A stretch of 51,288 nt of DNA from JAVXTH01 sp036642795 (lineage in GTDB: Bacteria > Bacillota_I > Bacilli_A > Erysipelotrichales > Erysipelotrichaceae): contig JAVXTH010000007.1 of the NCBI GenBank assembly GCA_036642795.1, forward strand, positions 1 to 51,288, written 5' to 3'. A program made the position numbers and the translations under genes. Shown here in pieces: positions 1 to 9,154 of this stretch (position 1 is the first letter of the stretch; the number at the start of each line of letters is the position of its first letter). The notes beneath the pieces are model-generated. The model saw only the letters and a program-made list of their open reading frames with translations. It made no database searches and had not been told where the DNA came from.

Positions 1-65
1 ATTATACCTAATTTATATCATTATTCAACCGTAAATCAATAAAACCTAGTTTTTAAAAAAGTTAT

Positions 66-2177
66 TTATAAATTAGGTAGAAATAATCTTACGACAAATG
101 CGGTAATCATGCATAAAAAGATACCAATCATCGTAGGTAATAAGAAAGCAAAAATGCTCCAATACCATGAATTCGTTTCTTTTTTAATTGTTAATAAAGT
201 CGTTGCACAGGGAAAATGCATCAAAGAAAATAACATCGTACAAATTGCCGTAAGCGGCGTCCAACCATTGTTCACAAACAATGATTTTAAAACAACCAAA
301 TTAGTAATTTCAATCATATGACCTTTTGCCATATAAGCCATAATCATAATTGGTATCACAATTTCATTTGCTGGAAAGCCTAAAATAAAGGCAAATAATA
401 TTACCCCATCGATTCCCATTCCATGTGCCAATGGGTTTAAAAAAGATGCAATCTTTAATAACAGCGTCGTATCACCAACGATTGTATTAGCAAGTATAAA
501 AATAATGGCACCTGCTGGAATGGCAACACTAATTGCTCTTGCTAAAACAAACAAAGTTCGATCAAAGATGGAGCGAACAATTACTTTGGTGAATTGCGGC
601 AATCGGTACGGTGGTAATTCTAAAGTAAATGCAGTTGGAATGCCTTTAAGAATCGTCTTAGATAATAGTTTTGAAGTGATAAAAGTTAAAGCAACACCAA
701 GGATAATAATTAACATTAATAAGATAGTCGAAACGATTCCATCAAAAGGAGAAACAAACATCCCTGAAAAAAACATCGTAATGATTGCGATTAAGGTTGG
801 AAAACGACCATTACATGGAACAAAATTATTCGTTAAAATAGCTATTAAGCGTTCGCGGGGTGAATCAATAATACGAGCTCCACTAATCCCTACCGCATTA
901 CAACCAAATCCCATACACATCGTTAACGCTTGTTTTCCACAGGCATTTGCTTTTTGAAAATAACCATCAAGATTAAATGCGATTCTTGGCAGATAACCTA
1001 AATCTTCTAATAACGTAAACATCGGAAAGAAAATAGCCATTGGTGGTAACATAACCGCAATCACATTCGATACACTCATATAGATACCTTCGATTAAAAA
1101 GCGTTGAAGTAACAACGGAAAATGTAAACATTTCAAACCATACCATAACTTTTCTTCAAGATTAGAAAATAATTCTACTAACATTTGACTTGGTACATTA
1201 GCGCCACGTATCGTAATCCAAAAAATGACGGCAATTAAAAGTAACATTAAAAATAGACCATAAACTTTATTGGTAACAATTTTATCAATTTTATAATCTT
1301 TTAAATAAGCATCTTTTTCTTGTTTCAAACAAGCATCCGCTATTTGTTTGCTTAAATTATTAACGCTAGTAGCGATCATCTCAATATATTGATCTTTAAT
1401 TCCATAGTTTTCTAATTTCTTATGACAAAGTTCAATGGTTGCTTTCGATTGTTTTAAATCAAAATCTAAATAGGTTTGATCTTCCTTTTGATCCTCTGGA
1501 TTCAATAAACGTAAAGCAAGAAAACGTTTATTGAAACGCGTTTCTTTTATGGAATCGATGATCATTCCTAATAAATATTCAATCTTTATATCATAAGAAA
1601 TAATTGGTTTTATCACTTCTGGCTTATTACTAGTAAGCATAATTGCTTCTTTTAACTGTTGAAAGCCTTGCTTACTTCGCGCATTCATTTTCACTACTTG
1701 ACAGTTTAATGCTTTACTTAATTGTTGCGCATTAATCGTGATTCCTTTTTTACTGGCTTCGTCGTCCAAATTAAGGCATACTACGACACGTGATGTTATT
1801 TCTAAGGTTTGTATGACTAAATTTAAATTACGCTGTAACGAGGTGCTATCGCATACGACAACGCATACATCACAATCTTCAAAGCAAATAAAATCACTTG
1901 TGATACTCTCTTCAATGGAATGAGCAAATAAAGAATACGTTCCAGGTAAATCAATCATTTCATATCGTTGATTTTTATATTCATAACTTCCACGAGCTAA
2001 ATCAATTGTTTTGCCTGGCCAATTCCCTGTATGTTGATTTAAACCAGTCAAAGCATTAAAGAGCGTACTCTTGCCTACGTTGGGATTACCGACTAAGGCA
2101 ATCCGTAACTTATTTTGAGGAAGTGGAACCATTTCATTTATTTGATGATTAAGCTTTTTTAATTTAGTGAAATACAT
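66..2177 (-). CDS. feoB: Ferrous iron transport protein B
   Basis: This is the Fe(II) uptake permease, with a cytosolic G-protein domain fused to a polytopic membrane domain. Residues 30-38 form the G1 loop GNPNVGKST, residues 76-80 are G3 DLPGT, and a G4-like NLDD lies near 136-139. From about residue 301 on there are many hydrophobic segments, including the conserved Cys-bearing stretches CMGFGCNAVG and NFVPCNGR typical of the FeoB gate. The length of 703 aa is normal for the family. The ATG is preceded by AAAGGGG at about 5 bases. The gene lies about 100 bases downstream of the flavodoxin gene, past a hairpin terminator, so it may have its own promoter or depend on read-through. The call is secure from the motifs and from feoA nearby. 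Confidence 0.97.
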   Translation of the reverse strand: MYFTKLKKLNHQINEMVPLPQNKLRIALVGNPNVGKSTLFNALTGLNQHTGNWPGKTIDLARGSYEYKNQRYEMIDLPGTYSLFAHSIEESITSDFICFEDCDVCVVVCDSTSLQRNLNLVIQTLEITSRVVVCLNLDDEASKKGITINAQQLSKALNCQVVKMNARSKQGFQQLKEAIMLTSNKPEVIKPIISYDIKIEYLLGMIIDSIKETRFNKRFLALRLLNPEDQKEDQTYLDFDLKQSKATIELCHKKLENYGIKDQYIEMIATSVNNLSKQIADACLKQEKDAYLKDYKIDKIVTNKVYGLFLMLLLIAVIFWITIRGANVPSQMLVELFSNLEEKLWYGLKCLHFPLLLQRFLIEGIYMSVSNVIAVMLPPMAIFFPMFTLLEDLGYLPRIAFNLDGYFQKANACGKQALTMCMGFGCNAVGISGARIIDSPRERLIAILTNNFVPCNGRFPTLIAIITMFFSGMFVSPFDGIVSTILLMLIIILGVALTFITSKLLSKTILKGIPTAFTLELPPYRLPQFTKVIVRSIFDRTLFVLARAISVAIPAGAIIFILANTIVGDTTLLLKIASFLNPLAHGMGIDGVILFAFILGFPANEIVIPIMIMAYMAKGHMIEITNLVVLKSLFVNNGWTPLTAICTMLFSLMHFPCATTLLTIKKETNSWYWSIFAFLLPTMIGIFLCMITAFVVRLFLPNL

Positions 2178-2260
2178 AAATACCCCTTTCGTAATTAAAT
2201 AAGCGATGAGCGAATCATTCGTCCTTATAGTCTATTATTCAAATACGAATCGGTGCAAAT

Positions 2261-2282
2261 AAAAAGATAGCCAAAGCTATCT
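2261..2282 (-). terminator. Terminator overlapping the flavodoxin stop codon
   Basis: A 7-bp stem (AGATAGC/GCTATCT) with a CAAA loop lies at 2265-2282. On the minus strand it is followed by U4 and an AU-rich run. It overlaps the stop codon of the flavodoxin gene, so it would partly uncouple feoB from feoA and the flavodoxin gene. Confidence 0.65.
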
Positions 2283-2792
2283 AATTGAATTCATCATTTT
2301 TAATGCAAATGCTTTTGCTTCCATCAAGTCTTTTTCATCAGGATGCTTTTTCGCTTCTTCAAAGTTCTCAATACTTACTTTAAGTTGCTTGTCATCGGGA
2401 TGTTCTCTTAACATGGATACGTAGCGATTGCGCACTCCATCCTTCATTTTACCTTGGCAATAAAAGCTGCCTATTACTCGACAATCTTTTGGTAACAAGT
2501 TCATGCTTCGCTTTGTGAGTTGATCAAAATAATCTTGACTGCCCCCAAAACCTGCTGTGCCAAACAAAGCAATTTTTTGATTGCTTAACTGAGCATAAAA
2601 CTGTTTCATTTCTTCACTACAAGTTCCTTTATCGGTCCATGATCCTAAAAAGATAAGATCTACTTTACTTAACAATGGATATAAATGATCATCAAATACA
2701 ATGCATTCTTCTTGCGCTAAAGCATCTTTCATCGCTTCCGCAATTTTCTTTGTATTACCTGTTTTACTTGTATAAATAATTCCATATTTCAT
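2277..2792 (-). CDS. Flavodoxin-like protein in the feo cluster
   Basis: This is a short-chain flavodoxin-like protein of 171 aa. The N-terminus MKYGIIYTSKTGNTKKIAE contains the FMN phosphate-binding loop pattern T/S-x-T-G-N-T, followed by alternating strands and helices, with an aromatic/glycine-rich segment (FGTAGFGGSQDYF) where a second flavin loop would lie. I chose the ATG at 2792 because GGGAG lies about 9 bases upstream; two earlier in-frame Met codons are too close to that site or have none. It sits between feoA and feoB, which suggests electron supply for iron reduction or mobilisation, but that is inference from position. The substrate partner is unknown. Confidence 0.85.
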   Translation of the reverse strand: MKYGIIYTSKTGNTKKIAEAMKDALAQEECIVFDDHLYPLLSKVDLIFLGSWTDKGTCSEEMKQFYAQLSNQKIALFGTAGFGGSQDYFDQLTKRSMNLLPKDCRVIGSFYCQGKMKDGVRNRYVSMLREHPDDKQLKVSIENFEEAKKHPDEKDLMEAKAFALKMMNSIR

Positions 2793-2835
2793 CTTCATCA
2801 ACTCCCAAAACAAATTATATTACGAATCGCTGAAA

Positions 2836-3075
2836 TTACAATCTTTTGTTTCTTATATATTTTACTTCGATATCTTTACTTTCATTTTCTCTTAAAGCAA
2901 TCGTTGTCTCATTGATTCGATACGCTTTCATTAAATGCGTTGGACTTTCCAAAACACATCTAATTTCAGTATCTTTTATTATCCCTAAATCAAATAATCT
3001 TCTTCTAATACTTCCACTGTTATTAATTTGTACAACGCGAACCATTTTGTTCCTTGCGATTTCATTCAGTTTCAT
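2836..3075 (-). CDS. feoA: FeoA-type ferrous iron transport protein
   Basis: This is a 79-residue, SH3-like FeoA protein that assists FeoB in the cytosol. The pattern VVQINNSGSIRRRLFDLGI followed by a basic/hydrophobic strand pair matches the family (leucine/arginine-rich segment before L-x-x-L-G-I). The start ATG has AAGGG 7 bases upstream. It is the first gene of the feo group; the flavodoxin gene begins 43 bases after its stop codon. About 75 bases separate its start from the pyk terminator, room enough for a promoter. Confidence 0.93.
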   Translation of the reverse strand: MKLNEIARNKMVRVVQINNSGSIRRRLFDLGIIKDTEIRCVLESPTHLMKAYRINETTIALRENESKDIEVKYIRNKRL

Positions 3076-3114
3076 ACAGTGCCCTTCTTATTCTATGTAC
3101 GAAAACAAAAAAGG

Positions 3115-3143
3115 TACAAAAAAAGATGATCTTCATCATCTTT
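3115..3143 (-). terminator. Rho-independent terminator after pyk
   Basis: A perfect 9-bp stem (AAAGATGAT/ATCATCTTT, loop CTTC) lies at 3122-3143, followed by U-rich sequence on the minus strand, 7 bases beyond the pyk stop codon. Confidence 0.85.
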
Positions 3144-3150
3144 CAAAGTA

Positions 3151-4575
3151 TTATTTTACTTCAATAATTTTCATTGCATTGGTTGCACCACAACCAACTG
3201 GATATCCAGCAACAACAATGACACTTTCGCCATCTTTGATGCCTAAGCTTTTCGCAACTTCACGAGCTAAATCAACTTCATTACTAGGATTGTTACTAAC
3301 ACTGCTTAAAACAGTTGTAACACCCCAAGTAGCGGATAAAGAACGTTGTGTATGAGCATCAAAACATACGGCAACAACTGGACACTTAGGACGGAATTTA
3401 GCTAAACGACGAGCTGTATTTCCACTTTGAGTGAAGGCAATAATAGCACTTGTATTCAAAGCTAAGGCTGTATCGGCAGCTGACATACCAATCGCATCTT
3501 CATTGGTGCGTTGGGATGTGGAAATAGCTTTTTTAAGACGTTCACGATAAGGAAGAATTTCTTCAATTGCTTTTGAAATTGTATCCATAACATGAACTGC
3601 TTCACATGGATAAGCTCCAACGGCTGATTCTCCACTTAACATAATCGCATCCGTTCCATCTAATACCGCATTGGCAACATCACTTGCTTCGGCACGAGTT
3701 GGACGAGGATTAGCTTGCATACTCTCTAACATATGAGTAGCGGTAATAACAGGCTTACCTAACGCATTGGCACGTTTGATCATTTGTTTTTGGTAAATAG
3801 GAACAAGTTCCAAAGAAACATCTACCCCTAAATCACCACGAGCAACCATAATACCATCTGCTACTTCTAATATTTCATCTAAGTTATCATAACCTTCTTG
3901 GTTTTCAATCTTAGCAATAATTTGTAAGCTTTCTTTGCCTTCTTCTTTTAATATTTTACGAATCGCTAGAACATCTTCTTTACGTCTTGTAAAGGAAGCT
4001 GCGATAAAATCGACATTATTACGAGCAGCAAAGCGAATATCACTTTCATCTTTTTCTGATATAAAAGGCATACTTAAACGAACATTAGGAACATTACAGC
4101 CTTTACGATTCTTAATAACGCCTGGATTCTCAATGCGGCATACAAGTACACCGTCGCGCATTTCAATGATCGTTAAACGAATTTTCCCATCATCAATTAA
4201 AATCGTACCGCCAACTTTCACATCATCAAATAACTCAGGACATTGAATATGAAACTTTTCATGAGTCCCGATAATTTCTTCACGATGAAGTTCTACAATT
4301 TCCCCAATTGCATAAGTTTCTTGTCCTTTTTCAAATACACCACAACGAATTTCTGGTCCTTTAGTATCTAATAAAATAGCTAATTCATGACCACTTTCTT
4401 TAGCCGCATCACGAATTATTTCAATTCTTCTTAAATGATCCTCATGAGTTTCATGAGAGAAGTTTAATCTACATACGTTCATTCCTGTATTCGCAAGTTT
4501 AATTAACATTTCTTTTGTTTGCGTTGCAGGTCCAATCGTACAAATAATCTTTGTTTTTCTTTCCATTGACATCAT
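3151..4575 (-). CDS. pyk: Pyruvate kinase
   Basis: This enzyme catalyses the last step of glycolysis: phosphoenolpyruvate plus ADP gives pyruvate plus ATP. The N-terminal TKIICTIGPAT, the active-site region IAKIENQEGYDNLDEIL and the metal/substrate loop VARGDLGVD are all present, with a C-terminal allosteric domain ending at the usual place. It lacks the extra PEP-utiliser-like C-terminal domain of the Bacillus enzyme. The start is uncertain. ATG 4575 is used because AAGGGA lies about 14 bases upstream; ATG 4566 would give the most family-like N-terminus. It follows pfkA closely and is probably cotranscribed with it, pairing two control points of glycolysis. Confidence 0.97.
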   Translation of the reverse strand: MMSMERKTKIICTIGPATQTKEMLIKLANTGMNVCRLNFSHETHEDHLRRIEIIRDAAKESGHELAILLDTKGPEIRCGVFEKGQETYAIGEIVELHREEIIGTHEKFHIQCPELFDDVKVGGTILIDDGKIRLTIIEMRDGVLVCRIENPGVIKNRKGCNVPNVRLSMPFISEKDESDIRFAARNNVDFIAASFTRRKEDVLAIRKILKEEGKESLQIIAKIENQEGYDNLDEILEVADGIMVARGDLGVDVSLELVPIYQKQMIKRANALGKPVITATHMLESMQANPRPTRAEASDVANAVLDGTDAIMLSGESAVGAYPCEAVHVMDTISKAIEEILPYRERLKKAISTSQRTNEDAIGMSAADTALALNTSAIIAFTQSGNTARRLAKFRPKCPVVAVCFDAHTQRSLSATWGVTTVLSSVSNNPSNEVDLAREVAKSLGIKDGESVIVVAGYPVGCGATNAMKIIEVK

Positions 4576-4603
4576 TTTTTTTACGCTTATCCCTTCCATA
4601 GTT

Positions 4604-5566
4604 TTAAACTAGACGATCAAATAAATTTTGTAAAGAGCGACGAGTCGTTCTCGACATATTCAACGCTTCCTCAATTGGTACACTAATAATTTGATTATCT
4701 TTAATACTTACACATTGACCACCAATACCTTGCATTAATAAATCAACTGCTTTTTCACCCATTCTAGAAGCTAGTACACGATCCGATGGCATAGGCGAGC
4801 CACCTCTTTGAACATGTCCTAGTACCGTAGCACGTCCACTGAATCCAGTTGACTGGGATACTTTGCGGGCAAATTGATGAACATCCGTAATCTTTTCAGA
4901 AATAATAACGATCGCATGACGTTTCTTTCGAACTAAATCAAAATCACGTAAGCGTTCCAATACTTCCGTTTCTTCAAATCCTGTTTGCGCAGTAACAACA
5001 ATTTCAGCACCACATGCAAGGCCTGCCCATAAGGCTAGATCCCCACAACGATTGCCCATGACTTCAACCACAGAACATCGATGATGTGAACTTGAAGTAT
5101 CACGTAGTTTATCCACGGCATCAACAATTGTATGAAGTGCTGTATCAAAACCAATCGTGAAATCTGTACAACTTATATCATTATCAATAGTACCAGGAAG
5201 CCCGATACAATTAATCCCCATTTCCGTAAGTGCTAAGGCACCACGATAAGAACCATCTCCACCGATAACAACAATGGCTTCTATTCCACGTTTTTTTAAT
5301 TGTTCTACTGCTTTTTCTCTAACGATTGGATCCTTAAATTCAGGTAAACGAGCGGACCCTAAAACCGTTCCACCTCGATCAATAATGTCGCCGACGCTTT
5401 GTTTACTTAAAGGTTCAATTAAACCTTCAACCATACCTCGATAACCATCATAAATTCCGAATACTTCAATCCCGCTATTTAAAGCGACCCGAGTAACGGC
5501 GCGAATTGCTGCATTCATCCCTGGAGCATCTCCCCCAGAAGTAAGAATACCGATGCGTTTCATCAT
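4604..5566 (-). CDS. pfkA: ATP-dependent 6-phosphofructokinase
   Basis: This enzyme phosphorylates fructose 6-phosphate to fructose 1,6-bisphosphate. Motifs seen are the ATP loop LTSGGDAPGMNAA, GGDGSYRGA, the catalytic GLPGTIDND and the substrate segment EVMGNRCGD. From ATG 5566 it is 320 aa, exactly the length of the classic bacterial PfkA, with GGAGG 8 bases upstream; a second ATG directly follows. It lies about 60 bases after dnaI with no obvious terminator between, so it may be the tail of the replication operon as well as the head of pfkA-pyk. Confidence 0.98.
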   Translation of the reverse strand: MMKRIGILTSGGDAPGMNAAIRAVTRVALNSGIEVFGIYDGYRGMVEGLIEPLSKQSVGDIIDRGGTVLGSARLPEFKDPIVREKAVEQLKKRGIEAIVVIGGDGSYRGALALTEMGINCIGLPGTIDNDISCTDFTIGFDTALHTIVDAVDKLRDTSSSHHRCSVVEVMGNRCGDLALWAGLACGAEIVVTAQTGFEETEVLERLRDFDLVRKKRHAIVIISEKITDVHQFARKVSQSTGFSGRATVLGHVQRGGSPMPSDRVLASRMGEKAVDLLMQGIGGQCVSIKDNQIISVPIEEALNMSRTTRRSLQNLFDRLV

Positions 5567-5626
5567 ATAAATCGCCTCCATTCACGTTAATAATAATACC
5601 ATTTTATGAATTGAATTACTAGCGTT

Positions 5627-6541
5627 TTATATCCGTCTACTGCTACCATTTATAAATTTTTCACATGATAGCGCTTTAATTCGGTCCATAATGCGATCTG
5701 CACCAATTTTATCACTAACATTTAATTCATTTAATTCAAAATGATGATGTAAATCATCAAATGAGAAATTACTAGTGAAAATAGTCAACAAATGATTCTC
5801 CATCCGATAATCTAAAACTGGTAATAAAATTTCATCGCGAGACCATCGCGTAATACTCTCTCCACCAATATCATCAAGAACTAATACTTCCACTTTTTTT
5901 AACTGATTAATTTTACTTCTAACCGCATCGTTATCACCAAACAAGTTTTTTATATCACCAATTAAACGAGCAACATTCACAAAACTCACCATTTTATCTT
6001 TTTTCGCATAATAGTTGGAGATGCCTGCCGCTAAATAAGTCTTACCAACGCCTGGCCTTCCATAAAAATAAATGCCTTTCTCATGCTTTTCTTCCATCAA
6101 AAAATCAAGGATATAATTCAGTACTCTTTTGTAATCGACACTTTCATGATCGATAACTATATCACTAAGATTAATTTTAAGATTTGATTCACTTAGATCA
6201 CAAATTCGATATTGCTTTTTATGAGCTAACGCATTTTCTTCTTTTAAGGCATACGAACATTTCACAATCTGTTCCAATAGTACCCCATTGTAAGTTAAAT
6301 CTAAATAAGCACCCTTTCGTGGTTGTTTACAAGCTTCAATTCCCTTGCATTGATCACAGCCTTTTAATTGATCCACCCAATCTGCAATCGTTGCACTGTG
6401 ATCGTTTAAATAGCTTTCATCTAACTTGTTATCTTTCAACCACTTAAGGACAATTGGATTAACTTTTAATTCTTCAATTAATTTTTTCTTAACGGCTTTT
6501 TGTTCCTCATTTAAAGTGAAATTAAAATGTACTTTTTCCAT
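5627..6541 (-). CDS. dnaI: Primosomal protein DnaI, helicase loader
   Basis: This is an AAA+ ATPase that loads the replicative helicase during initiation and restart in Firmicutes. An N-terminal Cys-rich segment near residues 62-71 (CDQCKGIEAC) fits the zinc-binding helicase-interaction domain. The Walker A loop GRPGVGKT is at 161-168 and Walker B VLVLDDIGGE near 220. The length is 304 aa. It begins 1 base after the dnaB stop, an arrangement conserved in Firmicutes, so translation is probably coupled. Confidence 0.95.
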   Translation of the reverse strand: MEKVHFNFTLNEEQKAVKKKLIEELKVNPIVLKWLKDNKLDESYLNDHSATIADWVDQLKGCDQCKGIEACKQPRKGAYLDLTYNGVLLEQIVKCSYALKEENALAHKKQYRICDLSESNLKINLSDIVIDHESVDYKRVLNYILDFLMEEKHEKGIYFYGRPGVGKTYLAAGISNYYAKKDKMVSFVNVARLIGDIKNLFGDNDAVRSKINQLKKVEVLVLDDIGGESITRWSRDEILLPVLDYRMENHLLTIFTSNFSFDDLHHHFELNELNVSDKIGADRIMDRIKALSCEKFINGSSRRI

Positions 6542-6542
6542 T

Positions 6543-7739
6543 TTATTTACCTCCCATTCGCTTTAAATTAGCTTTTAATGTTTCATCATCAAATACTTCA
6601 TTACTGGCATTTTCATTTGTTCCTGATTCTTGATACCATTGAGGTAATTCTGCTTTTTTATTCGTATATTGTTTCATTGGTTTATGTTCTTGTTCCTTAA
6701 TATGGCTCAAAGCTTGGCTTGCCGTATCAATTTTTAATCTTACCCAACTGCTTGCGACTTTTTCCACATAAGCTTTAGATAATTTCTGATTTAATTGTTT
6801 TAATACATATTCCAATAAAACATTGACGACATCCGGTTGTAATTGATAACGATCTAATAAAAGTGCAATTAAGTTTTTATCAACTGAATTTACTTCAATT
6901 CCATTCTGTAAATTCTTTAGGAATTGGGTTGGATGCATTTCATAAGGATTGTTTTCATAAGCAAAATCTAAATCACTATGTTCTTTTAACGCTTTTCTAG
7001 CAACTTTCTTTAAGTCTAAGGTAACATTACTTAAATCAACGCTTTGGGCAACAATGGTTTGCATCTTCTTTTCACTTATTCCATATTGAAAGGATATTTT
7101 CGCAATTTCTTTTAGATTTTGAATGGATCTAAGTTTTGATGGAAAAGCTAATTCACTTAAGCCATTTAAAAAACGCATTTGATTAAAATACTTTACATAC
7201 GTTTCATTCTCATCTGTTTTAGTCGGTTTTAAATGATCGTAGGTAGTTTCATCTTCTTCTTTCCACACATCTTTTAAAATTTGATTCATTGAATCACTAA
7301 TATCTTGATAACCTTCTCGATTTGCATCGTTATTCGCAAAATTTTGTTTCGCATATTCAAACATTTGTTTCCCTACTGCTTTAAAATATAATCGACCAAA
7401 GACTTCATGACGAAGAAATTCATCCCCAGCAAGTGGTGCATTTAAACGATAGATATATTGATTTTTAATTGGATCATAAAAGGTTTTTACTAATAAATAA
7501 CGTTCTAAGGTAATGCGGTTTCTTTCAATTAATTCCATACTTAAACCAGTTAAGTTTTTAATTAATAAATGATTGTTAATCCGTTTATTCCCAGAAGCGA
7601 TACTTTCTAAAATTTGATAAAGTAGATAGGCATCTTTTTCAATTAAAGGTAAATATAACATCGTTAATACATTATAATCTTGATTGATTAAACATCTTTC
7701 ACATTCAATATGTAATTTATCTTGTTGTTGAAGCATCAT
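6543..7739 (-). CDS. dnaB: Replication initiation and membrane attachment protein DnaB (Firmicutes type)
   Basis: This is the Firmicutes DnaB, a primosome organiser and not the ring helicase, which works with DnaI to load helicase at the origin. The protein is about 398 aa, largely helical, with the family's N-terminal YNVLTMLYLPLIEKDAYLLY segment and a C-terminal DnaB/DnaD-like region (RLKIDTASQALSHIKEQ). Identification rests on this pattern plus the conserved dnaB-dnaI order. AAGGAGG lies 6 bases before ATG 7739; the gene overlaps the end of coaE by 23 bases. Confidence 0.9.
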   Translation of the reverse strand: MMLQQQDKLHIECERCLINQDYNVLTMLYLPLIEKDAYLLYQILESIASGNKRINNHLLIKNLTGLSMELIERNRITLERYLLVKTFYDPIKNQYIYRLNAPLAGDEFLRHEVFGRLYFKAVGKQMFEYAKQNFANNDANREGYQDISDSMNQILKDVWKEEDETTYDHLKPTKTDENETYVKYFNQMRFLNGLSELAFPSKLRSIQNLKEIAKISFQYGISEKKMQTIVAQSVDLSNVTLDLKKVARKALKEHSDLDFAYENNPYEMHPTQFLKNLQNGIEVNSVDKNLIALLLDRYQLQPDVVNVLLEYVLKQLNQKLSKAYVEKVASSWVRLKIDTASQALSHIKEQEHKPMKQYTNKKAELPQWYQESGTNENASNEVFDDETLKANLKRMGGK

Positions 7740-8322
7740 GATTTTCCTCCTTATCAAGTAATTCAGCGATTATTCTTTCTAAATCATTTAACGATCCATT
7801 GTTATTTATAATCTTATTTGCTCTTTTAATCTTTTCACTTTGTGGCATTTGTGACTTCATCCGTCTTTCAATATCCGTAAGTTTCATTCCCCGCTTTAGT
7901 AAACGTTGTCTGCGAATTTCATCATCGCAACTGATCACCCAGATTTCATCAAAAGCAGCTTGCCAATTGACTTCAAATAATAAGGGAACTTCAACTACGA
8001 TGATTGCTTCATCTCGATGTGCTAGGAAGGCTTTGTTGATGGCTTCTTTAATACTTGGATGAAGAAGCTTTTCTAATTGTTGCTTTTTATCTTGATCCTT
8101 AAATACTATATTACTAAGGATTTGATGATCAATTTCTTTTTGATCATTTAAAATACGATCACCAAAAGCTTTAACGATGTTTTGATAAGGTATTTGACCT
8201 TTTTTCATTAATTGATGATTCATTTCATCACAATCAAAAACTAAAATATGATGATTTTTTAAAATTTGAATACAAGTTGATTTTCCACAACCAATGCTTC
8301 CCGTTAGACCAATTTTTTTCAT
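7717..8322 (-). CDS. coaE: Dephospho-CoA kinase
   Basis: This enzyme catalyses the final step of coenzyme A synthesis, phosphorylating the 3-prime hydroxyl of dephospho-CoA. The P-loop GLTGSIGCGKST is at the N-terminus, followed by the family segments FDCDEMNHQLM and VVEVPLLFE, and the lid RRQRLLKRG. The length of 201 aa is typical. ATG 8322 overlaps the mutM stop codon (ATGA), so translation is coupled. An upstream in-frame GTG is rejected because it sits directly on the AAGGAG. Confidence 0.97.
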   Translation of the reverse strand: MKKIGLTGSIGCGKSTCIQILKNHHILVFDCDEMNHQLMKKGQIPYQNIVKAFGDRILNDQKEIDHQILSNIVFKDQDKKQQLEKLLHPSIKEAINKAFLAHRDEAIIVVEVPLLFEVNWQAAFDEIWVISCDDEIRRQRLLKRGMKLTDIERRMKSQMPQSEKIKRANKIINNNGSLNDLERIIAELLDKEENHDASTTR

Positions 8323-9152
8323 CGCTTTTTTTGACACTCCTTACAATAATAAGTTCCTCTACCACCAACCCGTATCTTTGTGATTATTTTACCACATTGA
8401 AGACAAGTTTGTTTATCTCTTCCATGTACTTTGAGTTGTAATTGAAATCTTCCATCGACACCAAGCGATGAAGTATACGAACGAATGGTCGTTCCTCCAG
8501 CTTTTATGGCGCCATTTAAAATTCTTCTTGCCTCAAAAATCAATTGTTCAAAATCATTTTTTCGTAAATGGGCAACCTTCGTTTCTGGATGAAGATGCAA
8601 AGCATAACAGATTTCATCGGCATAAATATTACCAATCCCTGCCATGACTTTTTGATCCAATAAAGCTTGTTTTAAAGTTATCTTACGCTGATGAAGCAGC
8701 TTCCATAAATAAGCAACATCAATGCGTTCATCAAATACATCATAGCCAACATTTTTCATGCAAGGATAAGCATATGCATCTTTTAATTTAGGATATAAAT
8801 ACATTCTCCCAAATTTGCGCGTATCATGATAACGTAATTGCATTTGATTTGTAAAGGTAAGAATTAAATGGGTATGGTTACGATCATAGGGATCACTTGC
8901 TTTTTGAATATAAAACTTTCCTTCCATACGTAAATGTGAAATCAACATCATATCACCTAAATCAAACATTAAATATTTACCAATTCGCTGATAATCTTCA
9001 ATTGTTTTTCCTGTTAATCGCTTTGCGAAAGTAAGTGGATCATCGGTTGCAATTAATTTGGGATAACGAACATCAATCTCTTGAATCGTTGGATGAGCTA
9101 ATTGATGAGCTAATGTTTGTCGAACTGTTTCTACTTCAGGTAATTCAGGCAT
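8319..9152 (-). CDS. mutM: Formamidopyrimidine-DNA glycosylase
   Basis: This is a base-excision repair enzyme removing oxidised purines such as 8-oxoguanine, with AP-lyase activity. The mature N-terminus PELPEVETVR supplies the catalytic Pro2 and Glu3. The H2TH region QALLDQKVMAGIGNIYADE is present, and the C-terminal zinc finger has CLQCG and CKEC. The length of 277 aa is normal. It lies 2 bases after polA and overlaps coaE, as in other Firmicutes repair/replication operons. Confidence 0.98.
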   Translation of the reverse strand: MPELPEVETVRQTLAHQLAHPTIQEIDVRYPKLIATDDPLTFAKRLTGKTIEDYQRIGKYLMFDLGDMMLISHLRMEGKFYIQKASDPYDRNHTHLILTFTNQMQLRYHDTRKFGRMYLYPKLKDAYAYPCMKNVGYDVFDERIDVAYLWKLLHQRKITLKQALLDQKVMAGIGNIYADEICYALHLHPETKVAHLRKNDFEQLIFEARRILNGAIKAGGTTIRSYTSSLGVDGRFQLQLKVHGRDKQTCLQCGKIITKIRVGGRGTYYCKECQKKR

Positions 9153-9154
9153 CT

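Noticed and set aside
1..65. Sequence after the feoB stop
   Set aside because: AT-rich, too short to judge; no convincing hairpin seen before the window edge.
2846..3355. Plus-strand open frame across feoA and the pyk end
   Set aside because: It has no ribosome site and lies antisense to two confident genes; its hydrophobic translation is a by-product of the AT-rich complementary strand.
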